A stretch of DNA of 37,110 bases from Candidatus Propionivibrio aalborgensis (GCF_900089945.1 NZ_FLQY01000035.1:1-37110); one strand, 5' to 3'. Positions 9,037-17,799 are shown, numbered from the stretch's first letter. The notes: generated by a model from the letters alone, not told the origin. Numbers and translations are program-made.

Positions 9037-10059
9037 ATGAACTGTGGCAGGCGCGTCCTGTTGCTGTTGCGCTGGTCGTTGCTGAGCGCGCTGGTCATGG
9101 CCTGGATGCCGTTGCCAGGCGCCTGGGCGCACGAAATCCGCCCGGCGTATCTTGAAATCAACGAGATCACGCCGGGCCGCTACGACGTTTTGTGGCGCAC
9201 GCCGGTGCTATCGGGAAGGCAGTTGCCGATTGTGTTGAAGTTTGCCGAGGGTACGCGCAACGTCACTGAACCGTCGTTGCGGGAGCTTCCCGATTCGCTG
9301 CTGGAGCGCCGCGTGATCGAATTGCCCGGCGGACTCGCCGGCACGCGAATCGATATCGTCGGACTGCAAGCCACGATTACCGATGTGTTGGTGCGCGCGC
9401 AAATGCTCAACGGCACGCACTCGACAACGCTCGTCCATCCCTCGCAGCCATGGCTGGAAATCGCCGCGGAGCGCGGCTGGCTCTCGGTCGTCGGCGCGTA
9501 CCTTCGGCATGGCATCGACCATATTCTGCTCGGCTACGACCACCTGCTGTTTGTCTTCGCACTGATGCTCATCGTGCGCCGGACACAGGCGTTGCTGTGG
9601 ACGATCACCGCATTCACGCTCGCGCATTCGATCACGCTGGCGCTCGCAACGCTTGGCCTGGTGCATGTGCCCGGACCGCCGGTCGAAGCCTCCATCGCCC
9701 TCTCGATACTGCTGCTCGCGTGCGAGATCGTACGCCTACAGCGCGGCGAAGCGAGCTTGACCTCGCGCTGGCCATGGCTGGTTGCGTTCTGTTTCGGATT
9801 GCTGCACGGGCTCGGATTCGCCAGCGCACTGGCCAGCATCGGCTTGCCGCGCGGCGACATCCCGCTCGCGCTGGTCGCCTTCAACGTCGGTGTCGAACTC
9901 GGTCAGCTGGCGTTCATTGCCGTGGTCCTGGCGCTCTTCGCTTTGGCCCGGCGGATCAGGCTTGCGGTGTCGTTGGAGCGCTACGCGCGCCCGGCTGCAC
10001 CGTACGCGATCGGCATCATGGCCTCGTTCTGGTTCTTCGAGAGGCTGGCGAGTTTCTGA
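9037..10059 (+). CDS. HupE/UreJ family membrane protein with extracytoplasmic N-domain
   Basis: 340 residues. A signal-like hydrophobic start ends in GAWA before HEIRPAYLEI, followed by about 120 residues of periplasmic beta-rich domain. The C-terminal half has six or so membrane helices of the HupE_UreJ_2 type. Conserved histidines sit in GIDHILLGYDHLLF (D161, H162, D168, H169), FTLAHSITL (H197) and GLLHGLGFA (H257). HupE and UreJ are linked to nickel supply for hydrogenase and urease, but neither enzyme is encoded in the window, so the metal is unknown. It follows the isomerase gene by 10 bases and closes the triad. The next gene is about 200 bases away. Confidence 0.9.
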   Translation: MNCGRRVLLLLRWSLLSALVMAWMPLPGAWAHEIRPAYLEINEITPGRYDVLWRTPVLSGRQLPIVLKFAEGTRNVTEPSLRELPDSLLERRVIELPGGLAGTRIDIVGLQATITDVLVRAQMLNGTHSTTLVHPSQPWLEIAAERGWLSVVGAYLRHGIDHILLGYDHLLFVFALMLIVRRTQALLWTITAFTLAHSITLALATLGLVHVPGPPVEASIALSILLLACEIVRLQRGEASLTSRWPWLVAFCFGLLHGLGFASALASIGLPRGDIPLALVAFNVGVELGQLAFIAVVLALFALARRIRLAVSLERYARPAAPYAIGIMASFWFFERLASF

Positions 10060-10260
10060 GCACGTATTTCTCTGTCCAGTCCGCATTCTCTGCGCCCGAT
10101 ACTGTTCCCGGATCGGAGTTCAGCATCGGTTTGGGATGGCTTGCAATTGCCGCTTGCGGGTTTTTGCGAAGCGCTGCATCATGCTAGCCGCGCAACGCTT
10201 CCGCTATCCGTTGGCATGTCGCCGCATCGCCGATAGCGCGGTTTCTGGAAATCCTCGGGA
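10060..10260. other. Intergenic gap between HupE/UreJ and lipoprotein genes
   Basis: 201 bases with no convincing gene, promoter pair or terminator hairpin. The lipoprotein ATG at 10261 lacks a strong ribosome-binding site (weak CGGGA just upstream). Confidence 0.5.
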
Positions 10261-10836
10261 ATGATAAAAAACTCTAAATGCATTACTTCCTTGCTGCTTT
10301 CTGCGGGGTTTACCGCTGCATTGGGCGGGTGTTCAACGCTCGAAAAACATATTCCGGGTATCGGCTCGTCAGCTACGGAGACGAGCGGGTCGACCGCAGC
10401 CGAGGGCGTCTACTACTCTGGTTCTCCCGATCTACCTTTGTACCGGAGTCCCGGCGGTGCCATCGTCAAGCGCCTGCCGCAGTACACAAAGGTCTATCGG
10501 GACGAACTTGACAAGGGTTTTGCCCACGTTCGTGTCGACTCGACGGGCGAAGCTGGATGGGTGGAAAACGCGAAGCTGATCTGGCGCCTGCCGAAGGCCA
10601 AGCCGTCGGAGCCGGCTCCCGCAGCCGCGAGCCAACCGGCTGCGGAGTCGCCCGCGCCGCAAGTGGTCGAACCGACGCCTCCACCATCGCCGCAGGTGGC
10701 CGAGTCACCGGAGTCACCACCGCCACCACCGCCCGTCGAAGCGCCGGAGTCACCACCGCCAGCGCCAGCGGCCGCCTCGCCGTCGAGCGCGCCTGCGAAG
10801 CCTTCGGTCGCTCCGTCGATCTTCAACCCCTACTAG
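10261..10836 (+). CDS. Outer-membrane-type lipoprotein with SH3-like domain and Pro-rich tail
   Basis: 191 residues. A lipoprotein signal peptide ends in the lipobox LGGC (Cys24). Residues about 45-110 resemble a bacterial SH3 domain: 'YYSGSPDLPLYRSPGGAIVKRLPQYTKVYRDELDKGFAHVRVDSTGEAGWVENAKLIW', with the typical GWV turn. The last 75 residues are almost only Pro, Ala, Ser and Glu, a flexible spacer of the kind that crosses or holds the cell wall. The tail is encoded by short direct repeats. Bacterial SH3 domains often bind peptidoglycan or peptides; no enzyme domain is present. It sits 18 bases ahead of the DUF389 gene and is probably cotranscribed with it. Function unknown. Confidence 0.85.
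   Translation: MIKNSKCITSLLLSAGFTAALGGCSTLEKHIPGIGSSATETSGSTAAEGVYYSGSPDLPLYRSPGGAIVKRLPQYTKVYRDELDKGFAHVRVDSTGEAGWVENAKLIWRLPKAKPSEPAPAAASQPAAESPAPQVVEPTPPPSPQVAESPESPPPPPPVEAPESPPPAPAAASPSSAPAKPSVAPSIFNPY
10708..10761 (+). repeat. Direct repeat coding the Pro-Glu-Ser tail
   Basis: The 18-mer CCGGAGTCACCACCGCCA occurs at 10708-10725 and again at 10744-10761, inside the proline-rich tail of the SH3 lipoprotein. Such in-frame repeats can expand or contract by slippage without breaking the protein. Confidence 0.8.
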
Positions 10837-10854
10837 TTCCCGGCGCAGGTCGTC

Positions 10855-12597
10855 ATGAATAGCAATAGCGCAGGGGCGGACCCGATCCGTCCCGATCCGG
10901 AGTCGACACGCGCTGATCTGGACGTGCCGCTGTTTGCGTTGTGGTCGGTGTCGCCGCGACGCAAGGCGCAGGTGATCAGCGATACGGCGATCGATTCCGT
11001 ACCGAGGCCGCTCTATTACTTGTTGCTGCTTGCATCCGCGGGAATCGCCGCTTTCGGCTTGCTCGCCAACAGCGCAGCGGTGGTCATCGGCGCGATGCTT
11101 GTCTCGCCTTTGATGGCGCCAATTTTCGGCATTGCCCTGGCGCTTTCCCGCGGTGATTTGCGCCTGTTACGACACGCGGCCATCGCCGAGTTCGGCGGCG
11201 TGCTGCTGATCATCGGGTTTGCCTTCATTCTGGGTCTGTTGCCGTTTGCCCTGGAAGTGACGCCGGAAATGCTGGCGCGCACCAGACCGTCTCTGCTCGA
11301 TCTTTTCGTCGCGGCCCTGGCCGGCCTTGCCGGTGGCTTGGCGATGGTTGATGAACGTACCAGTCCGGCCCTGCCGGGGGTGGCGATTGCCACTTCGCTG
11401 ACGCCGCCGCTCGCCACCTCCGGTCTGTCATTGGCATTCGGCGCTTACGAGGGTGCCTGGGGAGCCTTCCTGCTCTTCTTTGCCAACTTCCTGACGATAC
11501 TGGCCGTCGCGGCTGCCATCTTCATTCTGGCTGGATTCGTCACCCGTGCCGAACTTGGCACGCGCGTCGACTTCCTGAAGCGCTTCTCCGCGGCCGGTAT
11601 CGGCCTGCTCGCCGTCGCCGCCATCCTTACGCAGCAGCTCGTTGCCACCATTGACGACTGGCGCCTCAAGCAGTCGATCGTCACCACCATAGAGCATGCC
11701 CTGGCAGACGATCCCGGTGCCCGACTTGCGAATGTCATCTATGATCAGGTGTCGAACGGCCCGGTCAATGTGCTGGCGACAGTCAATACACCGCGATCAT
11801 TCTCCCCGATCAAGGTCAAGGCCATGCAGCAGTCGATCTCGGAAAACGTCAAGCGGGATATCAACCTGTTCGTCAGGTGCACTATCACTCACGACGTGGC
11901 AGCGGCCGGTTCGGCGAATCTCCTGCCGGCAGTGAACCTCGACGGCAAGTTCGTTGCCGCCAGCGTGACGCCCAATGTACGGATGACGGAAACCGCCGAG
12001 CAGACTCTCCGGGAATTGGTGAGCCATGGTCAAACTTTCGACTTGCAGGACGTGCAACTCGTCCAATTGCCGACGGGTCCGGTGATCGTTGCTACGGTGT
12101 CCGGTGCGCGCCCGCCTGTTCCCTCGCAGGTCCGGTTTGCCGAAGACACGATCCGCAAGCGGCTCGGCGATCAGACGGTCACCCTGCTGGTGAGCGCCAC
12201 GACCACCAGCAACGTTACCGCCAAGGGGCGCGTGCTGCTTGGAGACGCACAGTTCGTACCGATGTCCGCGGCCGACCGGACCGTTCAACAGAAACTTGAA
12301 GCGTTCGGGAAAACCAGGCTGGAGCAGTTTCCGAGTACCTTCGTCAACGGCCTTGATGCGGCGAAGTCTGGAGACGGTTGGGAAGTGCGGGCGGAAGTTG
12401 TCAGTGCCAAGCTGCTTCAGCCAGCCGATGTGGGAATGGTGGAAAAGGGCCTTGCCGAGATTGCCGGTACAAGCATCTCCCTTTCCGTACTCACGCCAGA
12501 CGGCTTGATCGTCGGGCCGAAAGGTTTCACCACAGTGCAACGCTCGGTCGAGGAGAGGTTTGCCCGGCAGCTTGCCACCACCACTCGGGAAAAATGA
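10855..12597 (+). CDS. DUF389 family membrane protein, long form
   Basis: 580 residues. The DUF389 core lies at about 45-250, with 5-6 membrane helices and the motif 'LLANSAAVVIGAMLVSPLMAPIFGIALALSRGD', then 'RTSPALPGVAIATSLTPPLATSGLSLA'. After it come about 310 soluble residues, which is longer than the usual 300-450 residue members. This tail appears to contain repeated alpha/beta units: 'RLANVIYDQVSNGPVNVLATVNTP', 'VQLVQLPTGPVIVATVSGARPP', 'FPSTFVNGLDAAKSGDGWEVRAEVVS'. These recall BON-like or divergent transporter-associated modules, a visual impression only. The family is uncharacterised at the biochemical level. The start ATG at 10855 is 18 bases after the lipoprotein stop, suggesting a two-gene unit at the cell envelope. 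Confidence 0.9.
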   Translation: MNSNSAGADPIRPDPESTRADLDVPLFALWSVSPRRKAQVISDTAIDSVPRPLYYLLLLASAGIAAFGLLANSAAVVIGAMLVSPLMAPIFGIALALSRGDLRLLRHAAIAEFGGVLLIIGFAFILGLLPFALEVTPEMLARTRPSLLDLFVAALAGLAGGLAMVDERTSPALPGVAIATSLTPPLATSGLSLAFGAYEGAWGAFLLFFANFLTILAVAAAIFILAGFVTRAELGTRVDFLKRFSAAGIGLLAVAAILTQQLVATIDDWRLKQSIVTTIEHALADDPGARLANVIYDQVSNGPVNVLATVNTPRSFSPIKVKAMQQSISENVKRDINLFVRCTITHDVAAAGSANLLPAVNLDGKFVAASVTPNVRMTETAEQTLRELVSHGQTFDLQDVQLVQLPTGPVIVATVSGARPPVPSQVRFAEDTIRKRLGDQTVTLLVSATTTSNVTAKGRVLLGDAQFVPMSAADRTVQQKLEAFGKTRLEQFPSTFVNGLDAAKSGDGWEVRAEVVSAKLLQPADVGMVEKGLAEIAGTSISLSVLTPDGLIVGPKGFTTVQRSVEERFARQLATTTREK

Positions 12598-12818
12598 ATC
12601 GATTGGTCGAAGCCGCCACGGGGTGGCCGAAAGTCGTCTGCCCGGAAGATTCCTGCCACAGCGGCGGCCAGGGAAAATGACAGGTATCCGGATTTCCGAC
12701 GAGGTGTCTTTGCCTCTTGCCCGAGAACTAACCGAGCTTTTTTCGGCCCAATGCGATTGGGGATAAGGCAGTAAAGCGAACTGAGTAGTCGTCACCACAG
12801 CAACGGAGAAAACAGGAA
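12598..12818 (+). other. Intergenic region with one possible 29-codon reading frame
   Basis: 221 bases before the glucosidase gene. An ATG at 12677, preceded by AGGGAA, opens a 29-codon frame ending at 12766 (starts MTGIRISDEV, ends AQCDWG). It could be a leader peptide or chance. No good -35/-10 pair or terminator hairpin was recognised. Confidence 0.3.
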
Positions 12819-15572
12819 ATGAAAAAAGCCGAATACACCAGACTTGAAGAAGCCCGGGAAGGAAAGATTGGCTGGAAGAAATGGGGCCCCTACCTCAGCG
12901 AACGTCAGTGGGGAACCGTGCGTGAGGACTACAGTGAGAACGGCGACGCCTGGAATTTCTTCACCCACGACCATGCCCGCTCGCGCGCCTACCGATGGGG
13001 CGAAGACGGTCTGGCCGGCATTTCCGACGACAAGCAGCGGCTGTGCTTCGCGCTGGCGCTGTGGAACGGCAAGGATCCCATCCTCAAGGAACGACTCTTC
13101 GGCCTGACCAACAGCGAAGGCAACCACGGCGAGGATGTGAAGGAGTACTACTTCTACCTCGACAGCACGCCGACCCACTCGTACATGAAATATCTCTACA
13201 AGTATCCGCACGCGGCCTACCCCTACGCCGACCTGGTGGATACAAACCGCAGTCGCAGCCGGCACGAGATGGAGTATGAACTGCTGGATACCGGCGCCTT
13301 CAGTGATGACCGCTATTTCGACGTCTTCGTGGAGTATGCCAAAGACGGGGCGGAAGACATCCTCGCAAAGATTACGGTGGCCAACCGCGGGCCGGACGCC
13401 GCCGAACTGCACGTCTTGCCGACGCTCTGGTTTCGTAACGACTGGGCGCCGTGGATTGCCAAATCCAACCGGGCGGATCAGAAACCAAACCTCAAGCAGA
13501 TCAAGGCGGCGGCGGGAACGAACGCGGTCGCGGTGTCGCATCCGTCGCTGGGCGAATTCGTGCTCGCCTGCGAAGGCGAGGTGCCGCTGCTGTTCACCGA
13601 GAACGACACAAACAGCGCGCGGCTCTTTCCCGGCCAGAACAACGCAAGCCCGTACGTCAAGGACGGCATCAACAACTACGTCGTGGATGGCAGTCGGGAT
13701 GCCGTGAATCCGGAGAAACAGGGCACCAAAGTCGCAGCGCATTATCGGCTGATGGTGGAGCCTGGCCAGTCGACCTCGGTGCGTTTGCGCCTGACGAATC
13801 AGGCTGCAGTCCGCGAGCGTGGCAAGCCCAAGACAGCGGCCACTGTTTTTGGCGGACCGTTTGACAAGATCTTCGACGCACGGCAGCAGGAAGCAGACGA
13901 CTTCTACCAGGCCGTGATTCCCCCGAGTGTTTCGCCGGACGAAGCCGGAGTGATGCGTCAGGCACTTGCCGGGATGCTGTGGAGCAAGCAGTACTTCTTC
14001 TTCGACGGCGACAACTGGCTGGATGAGCACAATACGAACCCCCTTCATTCCGGATATCAGAAGGGCCGGAATTCGGAGTGGTTCCACATGCTGAATGAAG
14101 ACATCATCTCGATGCCCGACAAATGGGAGTACCCCTGGTATGCGGCCTGGGATCTGGCTTTTCACACGCTCCCGCTGGCTATCGTGGACCCGGACTTCGC
14201 CAAGGAGCAGATGAAGCTGATGCTCAAGGGCACCTACCTGCACCCGAGCGGCCAGATGCCGGCCTATGAGTGGAATTTCAGCGACGTGAATCCGCCGGTT
14301 CATGCCTTCGCCACGCTCTTCCTGCTGCGCACCGAACAGGCGCAGCGCGGTGCGATGGACGTCGATTTTCTCAGGGAAACTTTCAACAAACTGGTACTGA
14401 ATTTCACCTGGTGGGTGAACCGCAAGGATCGCTTTGGCAAGAACGTTTTCGAGGGCGGTTTTCTGGGGCTGGACAACATCAGCGTATTCGACCGCAGCGC
14501 ACCGCTGCCTACCGGGGGGCACCTTGAGCAGGCGGACGGTACCGCCTGGATGTCGCTGTTCAGCCAGAACATGCTGGAACTCGCGATTGCCCTCGCTGCC
14601 CATGACCGCACCTATGAGGACATGGTCTTCAAATTTGCCGAGCACTTCTACTACATCGCCATGGCCATGAACAAAACCGGCCAGGACGGCATGTGGGACG
14701 AGGAGGACGGCTTCTATTACGACCTGCTGCGCTTGCCCGACGGCAGCGCGACGCGACTCAAGGTGCGCTCGATGGTTGGGTTGTTGCCCCTGTGCGCCAC
14801 CACGGTCATCGAAAAGGCACAGCGCGAGTCCATTCCAGGTACGCTGGCCCAGATTTTTGAACGCCTGCGCCGCATGCCCGAGCTCAAGAAATCCATCCAC
14901 CCTACCGGCGTGGGGCATTTCGGCGTAGAGGAGCGGGGGATCTTGTCCATGGTCAATCCGGAGCGTTTGCGCCGGATACTGACGAAGATGCTCGACGAGA
15001 ACGAGTTCTTGAGTCCATACGGCATCCGCTCGCTGTCCAAATTTCACGAGAAGCACCCGTTCGTTTTTCACGTCGAGGGCCAGGAGTTCCGGGTGGACTA
15101 CCTGCCGGGCGAGTCGGACAGCGGCATGTTTGGCGGTAACTCCAACTGGCGAGGGCCGATCTGGGTACCTGTGAACACCATGATCATTCGTGCCCTGTTG
15201 AATTTCTACCTGTACTACGGCGATAGCTTCAAGATCGAGTGCCCGACGGGTTCGGGGGTGATGATGAATCTCTTCGAGGTGAGTCGGGAGATTGCGGGGC
15301 GGCTCATCCGGATCTTCACTCGTGATGAAAACGGCCAACGCGCGGTCTATGGCGGTGAACAGACATTCCAGTCCGATCCTCAATGGCGTGAATACATCCT
15401 GTTTTACGAGTATTTCCACGGTGACAATGGTGCCGGACTCGGCGCCAGCCACCAGACCGGTTGGACGGGCATCGTGGCCAAGCTCATCGAGCTCTTCGGA
15501 TTCATGGACGCCGAAAAGTTGTTGAAAGAAGGCAAGAAGTCAGCGTTCGCATTGCGCACGAAGGCGACATGA
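12819..15572 (+). CDS. Glucosidase of the GH63 / MGH1-like superfamily
   Basis: 917 residues, starting at an ATG with GGAG nine bases upstream. It matches a bacterial and fungal family annotated as 'glucosidase' (relatives of yeast YMR196W) with an (alpha/alpha)6 barrel of the GH63/mannosylglycerate hydrolase type. Visible segments: the conserved opening 'EARxGKIGWKKWGPYLSERQWGTVREDYS', 'WNFFTHDHARSRAYRWGEDG', the barrel stretch 'WEYPWYAAWDLAFHTLPLAIVDPDFAK', 'GQMPAYEWNFSDVNPPVHAFA' and 'SNWRGPIWVPVN'. There is no signal peptide, so it acts in the cytoplasm. The substrate is not established; an alpha-glucoside is likely by family. The glucokinase gene starts 46 bases later and would capture released glucose. 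A large unbroken frame on the opposite strand is a codon-bias shadow. Confidence 0.9.
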   Translation: MKKAEYTRLEEAREGKIGWKKWGPYLSERQWGTVREDYSENGDAWNFFTHDHARSRAYRWGEDGLAGISDDKQRLCFALALWNGKDPILKERLFGLTNSEGNHGEDVKEYYFYLDSTPTHSYMKYLYKYPHAAYPYADLVDTNRSRSRHEMEYELLDTGAFSDDRYFDVFVEYAKDGAEDILAKITVANRGPDAAELHVLPTLWFRNDWAPWIAKSNRADQKPNLKQIKAAAGTNAVAVSHPSLGEFVLACEGEVPLLFTENDTNSARLFPGQNNASPYVKDGINNYVVDGSRDAVNPEKQGTKVAAHYRLMVEPGQSTSVRLRLTNQAAVRERGKPKTAATVFGGPFDKIFDARQQEADDFYQAVIPPSVSPDEAGVMRQALAGMLWSKQYFFFDGDNWLDEHNTNPLHSGYQKGRNSEWFHMLNEDIISMPDKWEYPWYAAWDLAFHTLPLAIVDPDFAKEQMKLMLKGTYLHPSGQMPAYEWNFSDVNPPVHAFATLFLLRTEQAQRGAMDVDFLRETFNKLVLNFTWWVNRKDRFGKNVFEGGFLGLDNISVFDRSAPLPTGGHLEQADGTAWMSLFSQNMLELAIALAAHDRTYEDMVFKFAEHFYYIAMAMNKTGQDGMWDEEDGFYYDLLRLPDGSATRLKVRSMVGLLPLCATTVIEKAQRESIPGTLAQIFERLRRMPELKKSIHPTGVGHFGVEERGILSMVNPERLRRILTKMLDENEFLSPYGIRSLSKFHEKHPFVFHVEGQEFRVDYLPGESDSGMFGGNSNWRGPIWVPVNTMIIRALLNFYLYYGDSFKIECPTGSGVMMNLFEVSREIAGRLIRIFTRDENGQRAVYGGEQTFQSDPQWREYILFYEYFHGDNGAGLGASHQTGWTGIVAKLIELFGFMDAEKLLKEGKKSAFALRTKAT

Positions 15573-15581
15573 AATTCTGGG

Positions 15582-15609
15582 TTGCGGCGACGTCAACAGG
15601 CGCTATGCT
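15582..15609 (+). promoter_or_regulatory. Weak candidate promoter before glk
   Basis: TTGCGG at 15582-15587 and TATGCT at 15604-15609 with a 16-base spacer lie in the 46-base gap. Spacing and match are only moderate, and the initiation point would fall at the start codon, so the gene may instead be read from the glucosidase transcript. Confidence 0.25.
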
Positions 15610-15618
15610 GGATGAGCC

Positions 15619-16605
15619 ATGTTGATTCTAGCGGGCGACATCGGTGGAACATCGACCCGATTGGCCTATTTCGACACTGCTGACGGAAAGCTGACGCCGG
15701 TTGTCGAAGATCGGTTTTCAAGTCGCGATGCAGGGGGCTTGGAGGAAATCGTCGGCCGTTTCGCCCGCGAGCACGGACTGAAGGCTGAGCGGGCCTGTTT
15801 TGGAATTGCCGGTCCGGTCCGGCAGGGAACGGTGAAAACGCCAAATCTTCCGTGGAGCGTGGATGCTTGCGAGTTGGCACGCGGCCTGGGTCTTGGGGAA
15901 GTGCAACTCATCAACGACCTTGAGGCCAACGCCTACGGTATCGACGCGCTTCTCCCCGAAGATTTCGCTGTTCTCAATCCCGGATGTCCCGATCCTGCCG
16001 GCCCCATTGCCGTGGTTTCGGCAGGTACCGGCCTTGGAGAGGTTCTGGCCTATTGGGATGGCAGCGTCCATCGGCCGCTTCCGAGCGAAGGGGGGCACGC
16101 CGACTTCGCTCCCCGTAACGAATTGGAAACGGCGTTGCTCCTTCACCTGCGCAGCGAGCATGGACGGGTCAGCACGGAGCGGGTGGTTTCCGGCCCCGGG
16201 CTGTACAATATTTACCGCTTCCTGCGCGACGCCGGCCATTTTCGTGAAACTCCCGCCGTAGCCGAGGCCATGCGCCAAGGCGATCGGTCTGCCGCTATTG
16301 CCAAAGCAGCCCTGGCCGGCGAATGCACGCTTTGCGACAAAGCCCTGGATCTGTTTGTTTCTCTGTACGGCGCGGAGGCCGGCAATGTCGCGCTCAGGGT
16401 GTTGGCCACCGGCGGTATCTATCTCGGGGGTGGCATTGCGCCGAAAATCATCGAGCGCCTCAAGGGGCCCGGCTTTATGCTGGCTTTTTGCGCCAAGGGG
16501 CGTCTCAGTCCGCTGCTCGAGAATGTCCCGGTGCGGGTTATTCTCAATGACCGAACAGCCCTTTTCGGCGCAGCGCGCTGCGCGATGTGCCACAAGACAG
16601 AATAG
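15619..16605 (+). CDS. glk: Glucokinase (PF02685 type)
   Basis: 328 residues, close to E. coli Glk in length. ATP-phosphate motif LAGDIGGTSTRLAYFD at the N-terminus, then CFGIAGPV, LINDLEANAYGI (which carries the catalytic Asp), VSAGTGLGEVL and PSEGGHADFAPR with the sugar-contacting Glu and His. The C-terminal ATGGIYLGGGIAPKI completes the fold. It phosphorylates glucose with ATP to glucose 6-phosphate in the cytoplasm. Its position directly after the glucosidase suggests that the pair salvages glucose from an intracellular glucoside. It is not of the ROK type; a separate ROK kinase occurs at 31146-32051. Confidence 0.94.
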   Translation: MLILAGDIGGTSTRLAYFDTADGKLTPVVEDRFSSRDAGGLEEIVGRFAREHGLKAERACFGIAGPVRQGTVKTPNLPWSVDACELARGLGLGEVQLINDLEANAYGIDALLPEDFAVLNPGCPDPAGPIAVVSAGTGLGEVLAYWDGSVHRPLPSEGGHADFAPRNELETALLLHLRSEHGRVSTERVVSGPGLYNIYRFLRDAGHFRETPAVAEAMRQGDRSAAIAKAALAGECTLCDKALDLFVSLYGAEAGNVALRVLATGGIYLGGGIAPKIIERLKGPGFMLAFCAKGRLSPLLENVPVRVILNDRTALFGAARCAMCHKTE

Positions 16606-16641
16606 ACGGCATAGGGCGGAAAACAACAGGAAGCAAATGCC

Positions 16642-17484
16642 ATGACCTCCAACAACTCTGTTTGGCTGATTACCGGTTGTTCGACCGGCTTCGGCCGCGA
16701 ACTTGCGCGCATCCTGCTTCAGCGTGGCCATAGCGTCGTGGTGACGGCACGCAAACCGTCGACTCTCGATGAATTCAGCTCGGCCGAAAACGCACTTGTC
16801 GCGGCATTGGACGTCACCGTACCCGGGCAAATCGCTGACGTGGTCCGGCAGGCGCTGGCGCGGTTCGGACATATCGACGTGCTGGTGAATAACGCGGGCT
16901 ACGGCTATCTTTCTGCCATCGAGGAAGGTGAGGACGATGAGGTTCGCGCCATGTTCGAAACCAACGTTTTCGGCCTGGCCAACATGACCAAGGCCGTACT
17001 CCCCGGCATGCGCGAACGCGGTCAAGGCCACATCGTCAATATTTCGTCGATGGGCGGGTTGATCGGCTTCCCCGGCATCGGCTACTACAACGCTACCAAG
17101 TTTGCCGTCGAGGGCCTCTCCGAAGCCCTGGCCAAGGAAACCGCGTCCCTCGGCATCAAGGTCACGATCGTCGAGCCTGGGCCTTTCCGCACGGACTGGG
17201 CGGGCCGCTCCCTCAGGACTCCAAAGAACGCGATTGCCGACTATGCACAATCCGCCGGTGCACGACGCGCAGCAGTCCGGGGCTATAGCGGCAGTCAGCA
17301 AGGTGACCCGGTGCGTGGCGCCGAAGCCATCATTCAAGCCGTCGAATCGCCTGAACCACCGCTGCATTTGCTCCTGGGTCGGCCGGCATACGAAATGACT
17401 GTCGCCAAGTTCAAGGAGTTTTCAGCGGAAATGGAGAAATGGCGCGAAGTTTCTCTGGGCGCGGATTTCCCTGACGCGGGCTGA
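16642..17484 (+). CDS. Classical short-chain dehydrogenase/reductase
   Basis: 280 residues. Rossmann cofactor motif TGCSTGFG at about 11-18, NNAG near 88-91, catalytic Ser in NISSMGG, and the YxxxK pair in YYNATKFAVEGL, so it should be an active NAD(P)H oxidoreductase. An Arg after the second strand (TARKPS) suggests NADP preference. The C-terminal 'PGPFRTDWAGRSL' is common in SDRs annotated as retinol- or 3-oxoacyl-type reductases, which does not fix the substrate. It lies 36 bases after glk on the same strand, and a hairpin immediately after the stop may end the transcript. Confidence 0.92.
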   Translation: MTSNNSVWLITGCSTGFGRELARILLQRGHSVVVTARKPSTLDEFSSAENALVAALDVTVPGQIADVVRQALARFGHIDVLVNNAGYGYLSAIEEGEDDEVRAMFETNVFGLANMTKAVLPGMRERGQGHIVNISSMGGLIGFPGIGYYNATKFAVEGLSEALAKETASLGIKVTIVEPGPFRTDWAGRSLRTPKNAIADYAQSAGARRAAVRGYSGSQQGDPVRGAEAIIQAVESPEPPLHLLLGRPAYEMTVAKFKEFSAEMEKWREVSLGADFPDAG

Positions 17485-17487
17485 TAA

Positions 17488-17510
17488 CCGAAGGTCTGCT
17501 CAGACTTCGG
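17488..17510 (+). terminator. Hairpin after the SDR gene
   Basis: CCGAAGGTCT, a GCTC loop and AGACTTCGG form a 9-bp stem with one bulged G, starting 4 bases after the stop codon. There is no run of T after it, so it may be a weak or Rho-assisted terminator. Confidence 0.45.
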
Positions 17511-17797
17511 CCACACTAAATGTGGATATCCGTATTCCGTGTTCACATTCCGTAGCCAGTGCTGCGTTGCAGCATTTAGCGGCGAATCATGATGAGCTTA
17601 TGGTTTTTTAACTGCCTCATTTGTGCCCACAAAAGACATTCAGGATTTCCGCAGCAGTGGCAGCAATGCAGCGATTCCGGACGGCCAGGGGGAATGATCG
17701 AAGAATATTTTTCCGGTGACGCGATGATTGGGGCAATGCTGTTTGAGAGGCCGCTCATCTCGTCATTGCAGCCATTCGATCATCGTCATTGGAGAAT
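17511..17797. other. Gene-free stretch, nothing recognised
   Basis: About 290 bases. One 83-codon frame (17589-17840) is present, but its composition (Trp, Cys and His rich, no family resemblance) and its run into the ribozyme-like region argue against a gene. It may be debris from an earlier insertion. Confidence 0.5.
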
Positions 17798-17799
17798 GT

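Noticed and set aside
10681-10800. Short repeats considered as a CRISPR or satellite
   Set aside because: They are in-frame codon repeats of a Pro-rich protein tail with no regular spacers.
12792-15452. 886-codon open frame opposite the glucosidase gene
   Set aside because: Antisense shadow of a GC-rich gene; Arg/Val/His-rich product with no domain pattern, and the plus strand has a clear family match.
15718-17367. 549-codon minus-strand frame spanning glk and the SDR gene
   Set aside because: Runs through two well supported genes and shows no recognisable motif.
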